64,000 nt of DNA from contig NZ_NIPR01000043.1 in assembly GCF_002872255.1 (NCBI RefSeq), forward strand, positions 38,703 through 102,702. The letters are read 5' to 3'. This DNA comes from Companilactobacillus nuruki. GTDB lineage: Bacteria > Bacillota > Bacilli > Lactobacillales > Lactobacillaceae. Below are positions 11,004-19,761 of this stretch, in pieces. The stretch's first letter is position 1. Each line of letters begins with the position of its first letter. The notes under the pieces were generated by a model that saw only the letters and a list, made by a program, of their open reading frames with translations, was not told where the DNA came from and made no database searches. Both the position numbers and the translations under genes were made by a program.

Positions 11004-12284
11004 TTAGTCCCCACGTTTGTAGGATGCAACATACTTTTCTCGTTTATCATCATCAAACTCTTTTTCACTTTTAGCAATAATAACTGTTGCAAGTGAGTTA
11101 CCGACAACGTTAACGGCAGTACGTCCCATATCTACGAGACGGTCGATACCAGCAATGAAGGTTAATCCCTGCATTGGTACACCAATGGTTGATACCGTGG
11201 CTAAGAGTACAACGAAAGATGCTCCGGGTACACCGGCCATCCCTTTAGATGTTAACATCAAAACGACCACAAGGGTAATTTGTTGCCCTATAGTTAGATG
11301 AATATTATAAGCCTGTGCTAAGAATAACGCTGCTAACGATTGATAAATTGCCGATCCATCAAGGTTAAAGGTATAGCCAGTTGGAATAACAAATGAAACT
11401 ATTCCTTTTGACGAACCGTATTTTTGCATTTTTTCCATCATCTTAGGCAAAGCAGCTTCAGAACTAGCAGTTGTAAAAGCTAATGTTACTTCATTTTCAA
11501 TGATTCTAAATAATTCATAAAATTTAACATGGAATAAATGTCCTACTGCCGCCATCACAACAAAAACGAAGAAGGCCATAGTCGCATAGGCAATAATAAT
11601 AAATAATGCCAAGGGCTTTAATGAGTTAAATCCCATTTCCCCAACAGTTACTCCAATTAAGGCACAGACACCAATTGGAGCTAATCTCATAACCCAGTTA
11701 GTTACCTTGAACATTACATTAGCAACAGCATTTAAGGTATCAGTAATAATTTGTCCCTGTTTACCAATTGAAGCTGTTCCTAATCCAAATAATACTGAGA
11801 AGAAAATAATTGGTAACATATCACCTTTGCCCAATGAGGCAAAAATATTAGTTGGAATGATGCCCATCAAGATTGACCAAATACCCGAATGTTTGGCTGT
11901 TTTAGCCGTTGCAGTGTATTGGCTAATATCCGAACCTTTTAGACTATGAATATCAATATAGGTACCAGGGTGGGTAACATTAGCCACTATAATACCGATA
12001 ATAATCGCTAATGTTGTCATAATTTCAAAATAAATTAAAGTTTTTAATCCAATTCGTCCAAGTTTCTTAATATCCCCCATATTAGCAATACCAACTGTTA
12101 AACAAGAAATGACTATTGGCAACACAATCATTTGGATCATTGAAATAAACATTGTTCCAATATTCTGCATTACTTGAATAGCAGCCTTATTCTGATAAAA
12201 TATCTGTCCTAAAACAATACCTAGGATCAAACCGATAATAATTTGCCATCCTAAACTGACTCGAAAAAACCGTTGTTTTTGCAC
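11004..12284 (-). CDS. Dicarboxylate/amino acid:cation symporter (DAACS, GltP/DctA type)
   Basis: An integral membrane secondary transporter that takes up glutamate, aspartate or C4-dicarboxylates with H+ or Na+. About eight helices and two re-entrant loops are visible. The serine-rich loop reads FTTASSEAALPKMM, the substrate/ion region TGYTFNLDGSAIYQSLAALF, and the last motif MGRTAVNVVGNSLATVI. The GTG at 12284 (426 residues) follows AAGAAGGGGA at good spacing; a longer version starting at ATG 12338 lacks a binding site. The substrate cannot be told from sequence alone. Confidence 0.9.
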   Translation of the reverse strand: MQKQRFFRVSLGWQIIIGLILGIVLGQIFYQNKAAIQVMQNIGTMFISMIQMIVLPIVISCLTVGIANMGDIKKLGRIGLKTLIYFEIMTTLAIIIGIIVANVTHPGTYIDIHSLKGSDISQYTATAKTAKHSGIWSILMGIIPTNIFASLGKGDMLPIIFFSVLFGLGTASIGKQGQIITDTLNAVANVMFKVTNWVMRLAPIGVCALIGVTVGEMGFNSLKPLALFIIIAYATMAFFVFVVMAAVGHLFHVKFYELFRIIENEVTLAFTTASSEAALPKMMEKMQKYGSSKGIVSFVIPTGYTFNLDGSAIYQSLAALFLAQAYNIHLTIGQQITLVVVLMLTSKGMAGVPGASFVVLLATVSTIGVPMQGLTFIAGIDRLVDMGRTAVNVVGNSLATVIIAKSEKEFDDDKREKYVASYKRGD

Positions 12285-12450
12285 TTTGAAAGTCCCCTTC
12301 TTAAATAACTTACTTTTAATTATAGAAGATTTTTCCATAAATGTGGGGATGATAACGATTTCAAATTAGAATATTTTTCATTTTCTTAATTTAAGTGAAC
12401 ATTACTGAACTGTACTTTGATTATTGTTCGATTTCTGGATAATTTTGACA

Positions 12451-12495
12451 AAAAAAAATACAGAATATACGTGTTTACTTTTTGTATGTTCTGCA
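12451..12495 (-). terminator. Terminator of the rex-manA unit
   Basis: TACAGAATATAC and GTATGTTCTGCA form a 12-bp imperfect stem, followed on the minus strand by nine T. It lies about 40 bases past the manA stop. Confidence 0.8.
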
Positions 12496-12535
12496 TTATA
12501 TGAATTATTTTTAATATTTTTATTAGAATTGTATT

Positions 12536-13504
12536 CTATTCTTCGCCAGATTCTGAAGCAATAATATCTAAATCACCACTAAGTGTCCAAGCGTCAACTG
12601 TTGCGGGAACAATTAAATGAATTCCCTTCTTCAAATCGTAGTCTTTACCATCAACAGTAATTTTACCTTCACCATTCAAAACAGAGATCAAAGTATACTT
12701 ACCGATTTGATGATGTAATTCAACTGGTTCAGCAATTTCCCAATGATAGACTGAGAAAAATGGTGATACTGGTGGTTGAACAAACGTTGTAAATTTATTC
12801 TTACCATTTTGTTTTGATTCAATATTTAATTTTGGATCTTGGTGTGGAACAGTAATTGTATCTTCTGATTGTTTGATATGAAGATCACGTTTCTTGCCGG
12901 TTGTCTTATCGACACGGTCATAATCATATAAACGATATGTTGTATCACTGCTTTGTTGTGTCTCTAGAGCCATAATACCTTTATTCAGAGCATGAACTGT
13001 TCCACTTGGTACATAATAAAAATCACCAGTCTTAACAGGAACTTTTCTTAGCAAATGATCCCAATCTCCTGATTCGATCATTTGATCTAATTCGGCTTTA
13101 TTTTTAGCATTATGACCATAAATTAGATATGAACCCGGTTCAGCATCAATAATATACCAGCATTCAGTCTTGCCTAATTCATGCTCATGTTCAGCAGCAT
13201 ATTCATTATCAGGATGTACTTGAACAGAAAGACTAGCTTCAGCATCCAAGATCTTAGTTAATAATGGGAATACTTTTCCCTTTGGATCGCCAAATAGTTC
13301 ACCATGATTTTTCCAAAGATCATCAACATATTGTCCAGCAAATTCACCATTCTCAACCTGTGATCTACCATGTGGATGTCCAGAAATAGCCCAGCATTCA
13401 CCAATCGTACCTTCTGGAATATCATAACCAAATTTTGTTTCTAACTTTCTACCACCCCAGATTTTCTCATGAAAAACTGGCTTTAGAAATAAAGGTTCAC
13501 TCAT
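12536..13504 (-). CDS. manA: Mannose-6-phosphate isomerase, class I
   Basis: A zinc enzyme interconverting mannose-6-phosphate and fructose-6-phosphate, so it carries mannose taken in by the PTS into glycolysis. It has 322 residues, the size of the short Firmicute type. Zinc ligands are visible in LSVQVHPDNEYAAEHE (about 94-109), KTECWYII, and SGTVHALNKG near 175; LETQQSSDTTYRLYDYDR is a further conserved block. GGGGGAAA precedes the ATG. It follows rex by 20 bases. A complete man PTS lies 46 kb away in the window. Confidence 0.97.
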   Translation of the reverse strand: MSEPLFLKPVFHEKIWGGRKLETKFGYDIPEGTIGECWAISGHPHGRSQVENGEFAGQYVDDLWKNHGELFGDPKGKVFPLLTKILDAEASLSVQVHPDNEYAAEHEHELGKTECWYIIDAEPGSYLIYGHNAKNKAELDQMIESGDWDHLLRKVPVKTGDFYYVPSGTVHALNKGIMALETQQSSDTTYRLYDYDRVDKTTGKKRDLHIKQSEDTITVPHQDPKLNIESKQNGKNKFTTFVQPPVSPFFSVYHWEIAEPVELHHQIGKYTLISVLNGEGKITVDGKDYDLKKGIHLIVPATVDAWTLSGDLDIIASESGEE

Positions 13505-13524
13505 AAGTAATTTCCCCCAAAAAA

Positions 13525-14175
13525 TTAATTTGATTCTTCTGTCGCTGACTTATCACGATCTAAGAAGAAAATCAGTGTCTGTAATTCATTTGCTAAATCG
13601 ACATAATGAACACGGATACTGCTTGGTACATTGATAATAACTGGCGTAAAGTTCAAGATTCCACGTACACCGGCATCAGCCAAGATGTCAGCAGTCGCTT
13701 GGGCAGCGTTTGAAGAAACTGTCAAAATACAAACATCAATCTGTTGTAAGTTTAGTTGTTCCTTTAATTCACTAATATCATATACAGGAACTCCACTCTT
13801 GACCGTTCCAACAATTTCTTTATTAATATCAAAAGCTGCAGCAATTCGAACATTATTTGTCCGAGAAAAGTTATAATTTAATAAGGCGTTACCCAAATTA
13901 CCGACACCAACTAAGGCCACATTAGTACGCTTATCTTGATTCAGCAACTTCTTGAAGAAAGTTACTAAATCGTTTACATCGTAGCCATAGCCACGCTTTC
14001 CAAGCGCACCTAGATATGAAAAGTCACGTCTAATTGTAGCACTATCTATCTTGACCCCTTCTGATAATTCTCCAGAGGAGATTTTTTTTGTACCCTCATC
14101 CTTAAGGAATTGGAAGTAGCGATAATAAATTGGTAAACGCTTTATCGTTGCGTTTGGAACTGTTGTTTTTGTCAT
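13525..14175 (-). CDS. rex: Redox-sensing transcriptional repressor Rex
   Basis: Rex senses the NADH/NAD+ ratio and represses fermentation and respiration genes when NADH is low. The 216 residues match the family: an N-terminal winged helix (RLPIYYRYFQFL, ISSGELSEGVKIDSATIRRDFSYLG) and a Rossmann domain with GVGNLGNALLNY near residue 90 for NADH. It is divergent from an ABC-F gene, an arrangement related to the ydiF-rex neighbourhood of Bacillus. I looked for a clear Rex operator in the 138-base gap and saw only weak half-sites. Confidence 0.97.
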   Translation of the reverse strand: MTKTTVPNATIKRLPIYYRYFQFLKDEGTKKISSGELSEGVKIDSATIRRDFSYLGALGKRGYGYDVNDLVTFFKKLLNQDKRTNVALVGVGNLGNALLNYNFSRTNNVRIAAAFDINKEIVGTVKSGVPVYDISELKEQLNLQQIDVCILTVSSNAAQATADILADAGVRGILNFTPVIINVPSSIRVHYVDLANELQTLIFFLDRDKSATEESN

Positions 14176-14313
14176 AATTTACCACCATATGTGTGTCATT
14201 TCACTAACATTCATAGTAAATAAAAATCACAAAAAACGCAATACGTTAGAGCTATAAAGACATAAATTATTATTTAATGATAAAATTGTGAATAAGGTAA
14301 AGGAGCAATCAAC

Positions 14314-16227
14314 TTGATTTTATTACAAGCACAAAACATTACAAAAAATTTTGGAACTAAAAAACTTTTCTCAAATGTTAGTTTCGAAGTCCAAGACAAC
14401 AGCCGTATTGGTTTAGTTGGACGAAATGGAGTTGGGAAATCAACTCTACTAAAAATAATCTCTGATCAAGAGAGTTATAACAGTGGCAATATTGCCCTGA
14501 AAAAAGACACTAATATTGGTTATTTGGCACAAGATTCTGGTTTAAATAGCGATAGTGAAATTTTTTCAGAAATGGAACATGTCTTTGATTACTTGAAATC
14601 TCAAGAAAAGAAAATGCATGCTCTCGAAGCAAAAATTGCTGACCCAAATACTAAAGATTACGACGACATTTTAAAACAATATGATCAATTACAAAACACT
14701 TTCCGTCAAGAAAATGGATATGGTTACCAATCTGAAATTCGTAGCGTTCTCAAGGGTTTTGGATTTGAAGAGGAAGTATGGCATGACAAAATTTCTACTC
14801 TTTCTGGTGGCGAACGTTCTCGCTTAGCTATGGCAAAAATGCTACTAGAACATCATGATATTTTATTATTAGATGAACCTACTAACCATTTGGACATTAA
14901 TACCGTTGAATGGTTGGAAAATTATCTTAAAGGTTATCGCGGTGCCTTAGTAATTGTTTCTCATGATCAGTACTTTCTTGACAAAGTAGTTACTGAAATT
15001 GTAGAGATTAATCAACATTCATCTACACATTATTCAGGAAACTACACCTTCTATCTTCAAGAAAAGAAAAAGAATCAAGAGGTAGCTTGGAAGCACTACG
15101 AAGAACAACAGGCTGAGATCAAAAAAACTGAAGAATATATTCAAAAGAATATTGTTCGAGCTTCAACAACTAAAATGGCTCAAAGTAGACGTCGTAAATT
15201 GGAGCATATGGATGTCCTAGACCGTCCAGGTAGCGACCAAGGTTCAGTTCATTTTTCATTTGATATTGATAAAGAAAGCGGTAATGACGTTTTGTTAGTT
15301 AAAGACGCCGCCATTGGATATGACGATCAAATTATGTCTGAACCAATCAATCTTGATGTCAAAAAAGGCGAACGTGTTGGTATTATTGGTCCAAATGGTA
15401 TCGGTAAATCTACCTTTTTGAAATCTATTCTTGGTAAAATTCCAATGATCAAAGGTACTAGTCAATTTGGTGCCAACGTGCAAATTGGATACTATGATCA
15501 GAACCTGAAGGGCCTTGATCCTAAAAAAGATGTCCTTCATGAAATTTGGGATATATATCCTCGTCTTGATGAACAAGTCATCAGAAATAAATTAGGTGCC
15601 TTTCTGTTCAGTGGTGATGACGTTCTTAAACCAGTTGCTGGACTTTCTGGTGGTGAAAAGGCACGTCTAACTTTAACCAAGTTATCAATGGAAAACGATA
15701 ATTTCTTAATTATGGATGAACCTACTAACCATCTGGATATTGATAGCAAGGAAGTTCTGGAAGATGCCTTGAAGAACTTTGCTGGAACTGTTCTTTTCGT
15801 TTCCCATGATAGATATTTACTGAATACCTTAGCTAATCGAATTGTCGATATTGGTGAACACGGCAGCAAAGTTTATCTAGGCGATTACGATTATTACGTA
15901 GAAAAAACTACTGATACCCCTGTTGAGGAAAATACCAAGACATCAACTGTCAGTGAAAAAAAGGTTCAATATCAACAATCCAAGGAACAACAAAAACAAG
16001 AGCGCAAGATTCGTCGTCAAGTTGAAGATTTGGAAAATCAAATTGCTGAATTAGAGTCAAAAAATGATGCCATCCAAAAGGAAATGACTAAAGAAGAAAA
16101 TCTAACATCATATAGTAAGTTAGCTGATCTTCAAAAGGAACTTGATGAGAATAAGGCTCTACAAGATAAAGTTGAAGAAGAATGGACCGAAAAATCAATC
16201 GAATTAGAAGATTTCAACAATAAATAA
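14314..16227 (+). CDS. ABC-F family ATPase (YdiF/Uup-like ribosome-associated factor)
   Basis: A 637-residue soluble protein with two ABC modules and no membrane segments. Module 1: GRNGVGKST near residue 38, LSGGERSRLAMAKMLL, LLLDEPTNHLDI. Module 2: GPNGIGKST near 359, LSGGEKARLTL, MDEPTNHLDI. The linker between them is the charged P-site tRNA interaction region, and the last 90 residues form a coiled coil. Such proteins act on the ribosomal E site during translation rather than in transport. The start is TTG with AAAGGAG upstream. The Bacillus YdiF type is the nearest match by length and place beside rex. Confidence 0.93.
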   Translation: MILLQAQNITKNFGTKKLFSNVSFEVQDNSRIGLVGRNGVGKSTLLKIISDQESYNSGNIALKKDTNIGYLAQDSGLNSDSEIFSEMEHVFDYLKSQEKKMHALEAKIADPNTKDYDDILKQYDQLQNTFRQENGYGYQSEIRSVLKGFGFEEEVWHDKISTLSGGERSRLAMAKMLLEHHDILLLDEPTNHLDINTVEWLENYLKGYRGALVIVSHDQYFLDKVVTEIVEINQHSSTHYSGNYTFYLQEKKKNQEVAWKHYEEQQAEIKKTEEYIQKNIVRASTTKMAQSRRRKLEHMDVLDRPGSDQGSVHFSFDIDKESGNDVLLVKDAAIGYDDQIMSEPINLDVKKGERVGIIGPNGIGKSTFLKSILGKIPMIKGTSQFGANVQIGYYDQNLKGLDPKKDVLHEIWDIYPRLDEQVIRNKLGAFLFSGDDVLKPVAGLSGGEKARLTLTKLSMENDNFLIMDEPTNHLDIDSKEVLEDALKNFAGTVLFVSHDRYLLNTLANRIVDIGEHGSKVYLGDYDYYVEKTTDTPVEENTKTSTVSEKKVQYQQSKEQQKQERKIRRQVEDLENQIAELESKNDAIQKEMTKEENLTSYSKLADLQKELDENKALQDKVEEEWTEKSIELEDFNNK

Positions 16228-16286
16228 CTTGCTTAAATATCCGTAATTTGATAATTTTAATAAAATATATTTTTAGAAGAGGACCT

Positions 16287-17135
16287 ATGAAAACAAAACG
16301 AGATAACGTTATCACTCGCTTTTTTAAAGGCGTGATTATCGCTTTAGGATTCATTCTCCCCGGAGTTTCTGGTGGTGTTTTAGCTGCTGTTCTTGGTTTA
16401 TATGAACGGTTACTAGGTTTTATGGCCCACATCAGAAAAAACTTCAAAAAAGATTTTCTTTATTTTCTTCCCGTAGGTATCGGTGGAATCGTGGGAATTG
16501 GTATCTTATCAAGGCCCCTGAAATATTTACTTTCAAATTATCAAGTGATAGTCCTTTGGGGATTTGCAGGTACTATTATCGGCACCCTGCCAACTCTTAT
16601 TAAAGCCTCAACAACTAAGAAAAAGCGTGATAAGTACGATATTTTTTGGTTCTGGATCACTTTGATTGGCGGAGGACTTTTTCTCTTCTTTATGAGTGAA
16701 ATTCTAGGTACAATCCCAGCCAACTTCTTTGGGTTTACTATTGCCGGTATCTTAATTGCTTTAGGAGTCTTTGTTCCTGGACTTAGTCCTTCCAACTTAT
16801 TAATTATCTTAGGAATCTATACACCAATGTTACAAGGATTCAAAAATTTTGACCCAATGGTGTTTACTCCAATTGCTTTAGGTGGCGTAATTGCCATTTT
16901 AACCTTCTCTAAGGTTATGGAAAGCTTAATTGAGCATCATCATTCTAGGGTCTATCATTTCATCTTAGGTATCGTTTTAGCCAGTACTGTTTTGATTTTG
17001 ATTCCTAACCCTTATCTTGAAGAAAGTATTTCCTATCAAGGAATCACTGGGTTAGAAATTACACTTAGCTTAGTACTATTCGTTGCAGGTTGTTTCTTAG
17101 CTTTGTGGATGAGTAAATTAGAAAAATCTATTTAG
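16287..17135 (+). CDS. DUF368 family membrane protein
   Basis: A 282-residue polytopic protein with about eight hydrophobic helices. It contains the repeated family motifs GFILPGVSGGVLAAVLGLYE (near 20) and GVFVPGLSPSNLLIILGIY (near 170). Relatives of DUF368 (PopT) have been implicated in undecaprenyl phosphate recycling, which would place it in cell-wall lipid carrier flipping; that role is family knowledge, not visible here. The ATG at 16287 follows AGAAGAGG; an in-frame ATG 39 bases earlier has no site. It follows the ABC-F gene by 59 bases. Confidence 0.88.
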   Translation: MKTKRDNVITRFFKGVIIALGFILPGVSGGVLAAVLGLYERLLGFMAHIRKNFKKDFLYFLPVGIGGIVGIGILSRPLKYLLSNYQVIVLWGFAGTIIGTLPTLIKASTTKKKRDKYDIFWFWITLIGGGLFLFFMSEILGTIPANFFGFTIAGILIALGVFVPGLSPSNLLIILGIYTPMLQGFKNFDPMVFTPIALGGVIAILTFSKVMESLIEHHHSRVYHFILGIVLASTVLILIPNPYLEESISYQGITGLEITLSLVLFVAGCFLALWMSKLEKSI

Positions 17136-17138
17136 ACA

Positions 17139-17189
17139 AATAAAGACCGATCTACTAGCCACTGAATGGTTACTAGATCGGTCTTTATT
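17139..17189. terminator. Bidirectional terminator hairpin with TGGTTAC core
   Basis: A 23-bp stem with one mismatch and one G-T pair closes a five-base loop between the convergent DUF368 and Nudix-like genes. The loop-proximal strand reads TGGTTACT, as in the related hairpins of this window. Confidence 0.9.
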
Positions 17190-17203
17190 ATTTTAAAAAT
17201 TTC

Positions 17204-17914
17204 CTACTTCTTCAAATATTCCTTCTTAAACTTATAAGCTGTCGTCAAATGATCATCTTTAATTACTTGAATAGAATCCGCATACTGACGTTCAAAAGTT
17301 TCATTACTTCCAGCCTTTAAAGCATCAATTCCTAATAAATCTTGATAATGCTGAACTTGCTTCATTGTGAAGAAGTCCCCCGATAACAATCCTAAGATTG
17401 GAAAATCACGGGTTTGTTCAGTAATAAAATACATTACATTATCAAAATTAATTCCATCATTATCACCAGAATTAACTCTAAAATTAGTGAAGGCACTATT
17501 ATTCAGTTTCATATCAATTGGATCAGTTACACCACTGCCCCATTCCAAATTCCAAACCTGTCTTTTATGATTGAAATTGATCCTATACCAAGACTCATAA
17601 CTCATTGCTGAAAGGGCAGTCTTATTTGATTCAAAAACAATTGCCACATAATCGTAAATTATTATCTGATTTTCAAAAGATATATTCACAAATGGAATAA
17701 ATATATCTCTCTCGTTTAAATAAACATCAAAATCTATCATTTTTTCTAAAATATACCTTTTGACATCATTTAAATTGCCATCCTGTTTTTGAACATAGTC
17801 AAAGGTCGGCAACTCGTATAGATGATTTTCATTATTAGTCACCTTAGTAAAAATATTATCAGTTTGATCGTCATACTTTAAAATCACATATGAAATTTTG
17901 ATTTTGGTTTTCAT
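17204..17914 (-). CDS. Nudix/NrtR-like protein of unknown function
   Basis: A 236-residue soluble protein that I cannot name with certainty. The first 150 residues have a Nudix-like alternation of strands (ISYVILKYDD, LYELPTFDYV, IIIYDYVAIVFE) but no recognisable Nudix box, so hydrolase activity is doubtful. The C-terminal 70 residues (LLSGDFFTMKQVQHYQDLLGID, then FERQYADS) resemble the winged-helix half of NrtR-type regulators. A regulator using a dead Nudix fold as a ligand sensor is therefore possible; this is inference. It is a single gene between two terminators. Confidence 0.5.
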   Translation of the reverse strand: MKTKIKISYVILKYDDQTDNIFTKVTNNENHLYELPTFDYVQKQDGNLNDVKRYILEKMIDFDVYLNERDIFIPFVNISFENQIIIYDYVAIVFESNKTALSAMSYESWYRINFNHKRQVWNLEWGSGVTDPIDMKLNNSAFTNFRVNSGDNDGINFDNVMYFITEQTRDFPILGLLSGDFFTMKQVQHYQDLLGIDALKAGSNETFERQYADSIQVIKDDHLTTAYKFKKEYLKK

Positions 17915-17964
17915 GAATGCACCTCACTACTTTTGTACCACAGATCAAAATATTTTTTAAATAA

Positions 17965-18001
17965 AAAGTTGTTAATTTCTAAAAAAAGAATTAACAACTT
18001 T
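17965..18001 (-). terminator. Terminator of the SIS-domain gene
   Basis: AAAGTTGTTAATT/AATTAACAACTTT is a perfect 13-bp stem with a T-rich tail on the minus strand, ending just past the SIS gene stop. Confidence 0.8.
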
Positions 18002-18008
18002 ATTTTAA

Positions 18009-18728
18009 TTAGCTTCGACGATATTTTTCAAACAGTTTCTCATTGTACTCATCGCCGCCATCAATATTACTACTTCTAAAAACAGGCACATCTATTCCCT
18101 TGTCAACCTCTTGTTGTACAAAATCACTGACCAAAAGTTGAGCGATGAAACAACTCATTATCGTAGATGTAGGACCAGTTTTAACTTTATCGGAATGGGT
18201 AATACTTGCATCTCCATAAACCGAACGATTATCTAAAACAACATCAGCTATTTCATATAGACGAAGACCACTTTTGTGCCGACTAGTACTATTTTTAGAG
18301 GCCGTTAGTGCTGTTATACCTATGATTTTCACACCAATTTTCTTAAGTCTCAACCCCAGTTCAATTAACAGAGCATTCCTACCAGAATTAGACGTCATAA
18401 CAATCACATCACCTTTTTGGAAGGAATATAGTCCCATTAAAACATCGGCGTATGAAGCTGTTCGTTCAATCAAAGTACTCTTAAAAGCATGATTCATCCC
18501 CAACTCATTTTCCAAAATAGGAATAAATTGTGCATATCCACCTGCTCTAGCAAAAACCTCTTGACCAACAATATATGAGTGCCCAGTTCCAAAGAAATAA
18601 ATTTTGTTGCCTTGCTCAACGCTACTAGTTATCAAATTGGACGCGCTTTGAATGGCTGCTTTTTCTTCTGTAATTATATAATTCATATCTTGGTTAATTG
18701 TTTGACAGTACTCTCTCATTAGATCCAT
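18009..18728 (-). CDS. SIS-domain protein (sugar-phosphate isomerase/binding)
   Basis: A 239-residue protein with a single SIS fold: GNKIYFFGTGHSYIVGQEVFARAGG (about 36-60) is the sugar-phosphate loop, and GDVIVMTSNSGRNALLIELGLRLKKIGVKIIGIT the second motif with the conserved SNSG. Family members isomerise or bind aminosugar or ketose phosphates; it resembles the uncharacterised YbbI/MurQ-like group of sugar isomerase domain proteins. No kinase or transporter accompanies it. It is divergent from a GntR regulator across a perfect palindrome, so it is the likely target of that regulator. Confidence 0.82.
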   Translation of the reverse strand: MDLMREYCQTINQDMNYIITEEKAAIQSASNLITSSVEQGNKIYFFGTGHSYIVGQEVFARAGGYAQFIPILENELGMNHAFKSTLIERTASYADVLMGLYSFQKGDVIVMTSNSGRNALLIELGLRLKKIGVKIIGITALTASKNSTSRHKSGLRLYEIADVVLDNRSVYGDASITHSDKVKTGPTSTIMSCFIAQLLVSDFVQQEVDKGIDVPVFRSSNIDGGDEYNEKLFEKYRRS

Positions 18729-18744
18729 ATTGGATTCTCCTTTT

Positions 18745-18764
18745 AATATTGTATATACAATATT
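18745..18764. promoter_or_regulatory. 20-bp perfect palindrome, probable GntR/UTRA operator
   Basis: AATATTGTATATACAATATT is a perfect palindrome centred on GTATATAC, between the divergent SIS and GntR genes and 17 bases from the SIS start. UTRA-type GntR proteins commonly bind TGTATATACA-like sites. The site would block the SIS gene and could also act on the regulator itself. Confidence 0.75.
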
Positions 18765-18863
18765 TATATATTGATTGTACTATCATTAAAAATTAATTCA
18801 ATATCTTTTATAATGTATAGATAAGTATATAATGAATTAATTAAGTACTAAGGAGTGACACAA

Positions 18864-19580
18864 TTGGCATCTATCAAGCCCTCAACCAAACAAATTATTA
18901 AAACACTGCATAATGAAATCAGTCATATGAAAAACGCGGATAATAAAAAATATGCGACTGAAAGAGAAATTATGGAACGATTCTCAATCAGTCGCATGAC
19001 CGCCAGACAAATTTTAAATAACTTAGTTGCAGATGGACTATTATATCGTGAAAAAGGCAAAGGAGTTTTTATTAATAAACGTATCATTCAGCGAAGCCAA
19101 TACATCCATAGCTTTACTGAACAGATGAAAGATCGTGGATTAACCCCCAGTAGCAAAGTGCTTGAATTCAAAAAATTGGTCCCACCAGAAATCGTCCGCC
19201 TCTCTTTAGCAATGGATGAAGACGAACTTTGTTTCTTTATAAAACGATTGCGTCTAGCTGATAATAAACCATTTTCAATTGAAAAAATCTATACACCAGT
19301 CAACCTATTCCCTAAACTTGATAAATATGATTTCGAGAATGACTCTTTTTATCGAATCTTAGAACAAGAATTTCATAAGGAATTTTCATATGACAAAGAG
19401 GTTGTAAGTGCCACTAGTGTTGATGGAGAAATAGCTCAAAATTTATATAAAACAAAAAATGGTGTTGCCCTAAATGTCATTGATATCTTATATGACATTG
19501 AACAAACACCACTTGAGTATACTGAGTCTTGGTATCATGCTCAGCGCTATTCTTATATATCTATTAGTCAGAAACGTTGA
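18864..19580 (+). CDS. GntR-family transcriptional regulator with UTRA sensor domain
   Basis: A 238-residue protein. The N-terminal winged helix reads YATEREIMERFSISRMTARQILNNLVADGLLYREKGKGVFI (about 28-68), and the remainder is the UTRA domain that binds sugars or sugar phosphates (RLRLADNKPFSIEKIYTPVNLFP). The TTG at 18864 has AAGGAG eight bases upstream; a GTG nine bases earlier overlaps that site and is less likely. The neighbouring SIS gene and the palindrome between suggest it senses an aminosugar phosphate; the effector is unknown. Confidence 0.9.
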   Translation: MASIKPSTKQIIKTLHNEISHMKNADNKKYATEREIMERFSISRMTARQILNNLVADGLLYREKGKGVFINKRIIQRSQYIHSFTEQMKDRGLTPSSKVLEFKKLVPPEIVRLSLAMDEDELCFFIKRLRLADNKPFSIEKIYTPVNLFPKLDKYDFENDSFYRILEQEFHKEFSYDKEVVSATSVDGEIAQNLYKTKNGVALNVIDILYDIEQTPLEYTESWYHAQRYSYISISQKR

Positions 19581-19586
19581 TTATTT

Positions 19587-19617
19587 GATCGGTAATTTTA
19601 TTGCCGGTCTTTTTTTG
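19587..19617 (+). terminator. Terminator of the GntR gene
   Basis: GATCGGTAAT/ATTGCCGGTC stem with a TTT loop, then seven T on the plus strand, six bases past the GntR stop. Confidence 0.9.
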
Positions 19618-19716
19618 TACCATTAATCAAGAGAGAACTTGATATATCATGGATTTTCTTTTGAATAATAATATGGTCCTACCTAGAAGATATTTTACTG
19701 TTTCTAAATCTTTAAT

Positions 19717-19749
19717 AGAGCAAGTAATCAAAATCCGACTACTTACTCT
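19717..19749 (-). terminator. Hairpin after tsaD, related to the GTAAYCA family
   Basis: AGAGCAAGTAATC and GACTACTTACTCT form a 13-bp stem with two wobble pairs, located 13 bases past the tsaD stop. The minus-strand T tail is weak. The AGTAATCA segment at the loop matches the other family hairpins. Confidence 0.6.
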
Positions 19750-19761
19750 ATACCTTACAAA

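Noticed and set aside
14176..14313. Rex operator in the rex/ABC-F gap
   Set aside because: Only half-site likenesses (GTGAAATGACAC, TTGTGA) were seen, not a TTGTGAAW6TTCACAA palindrome.
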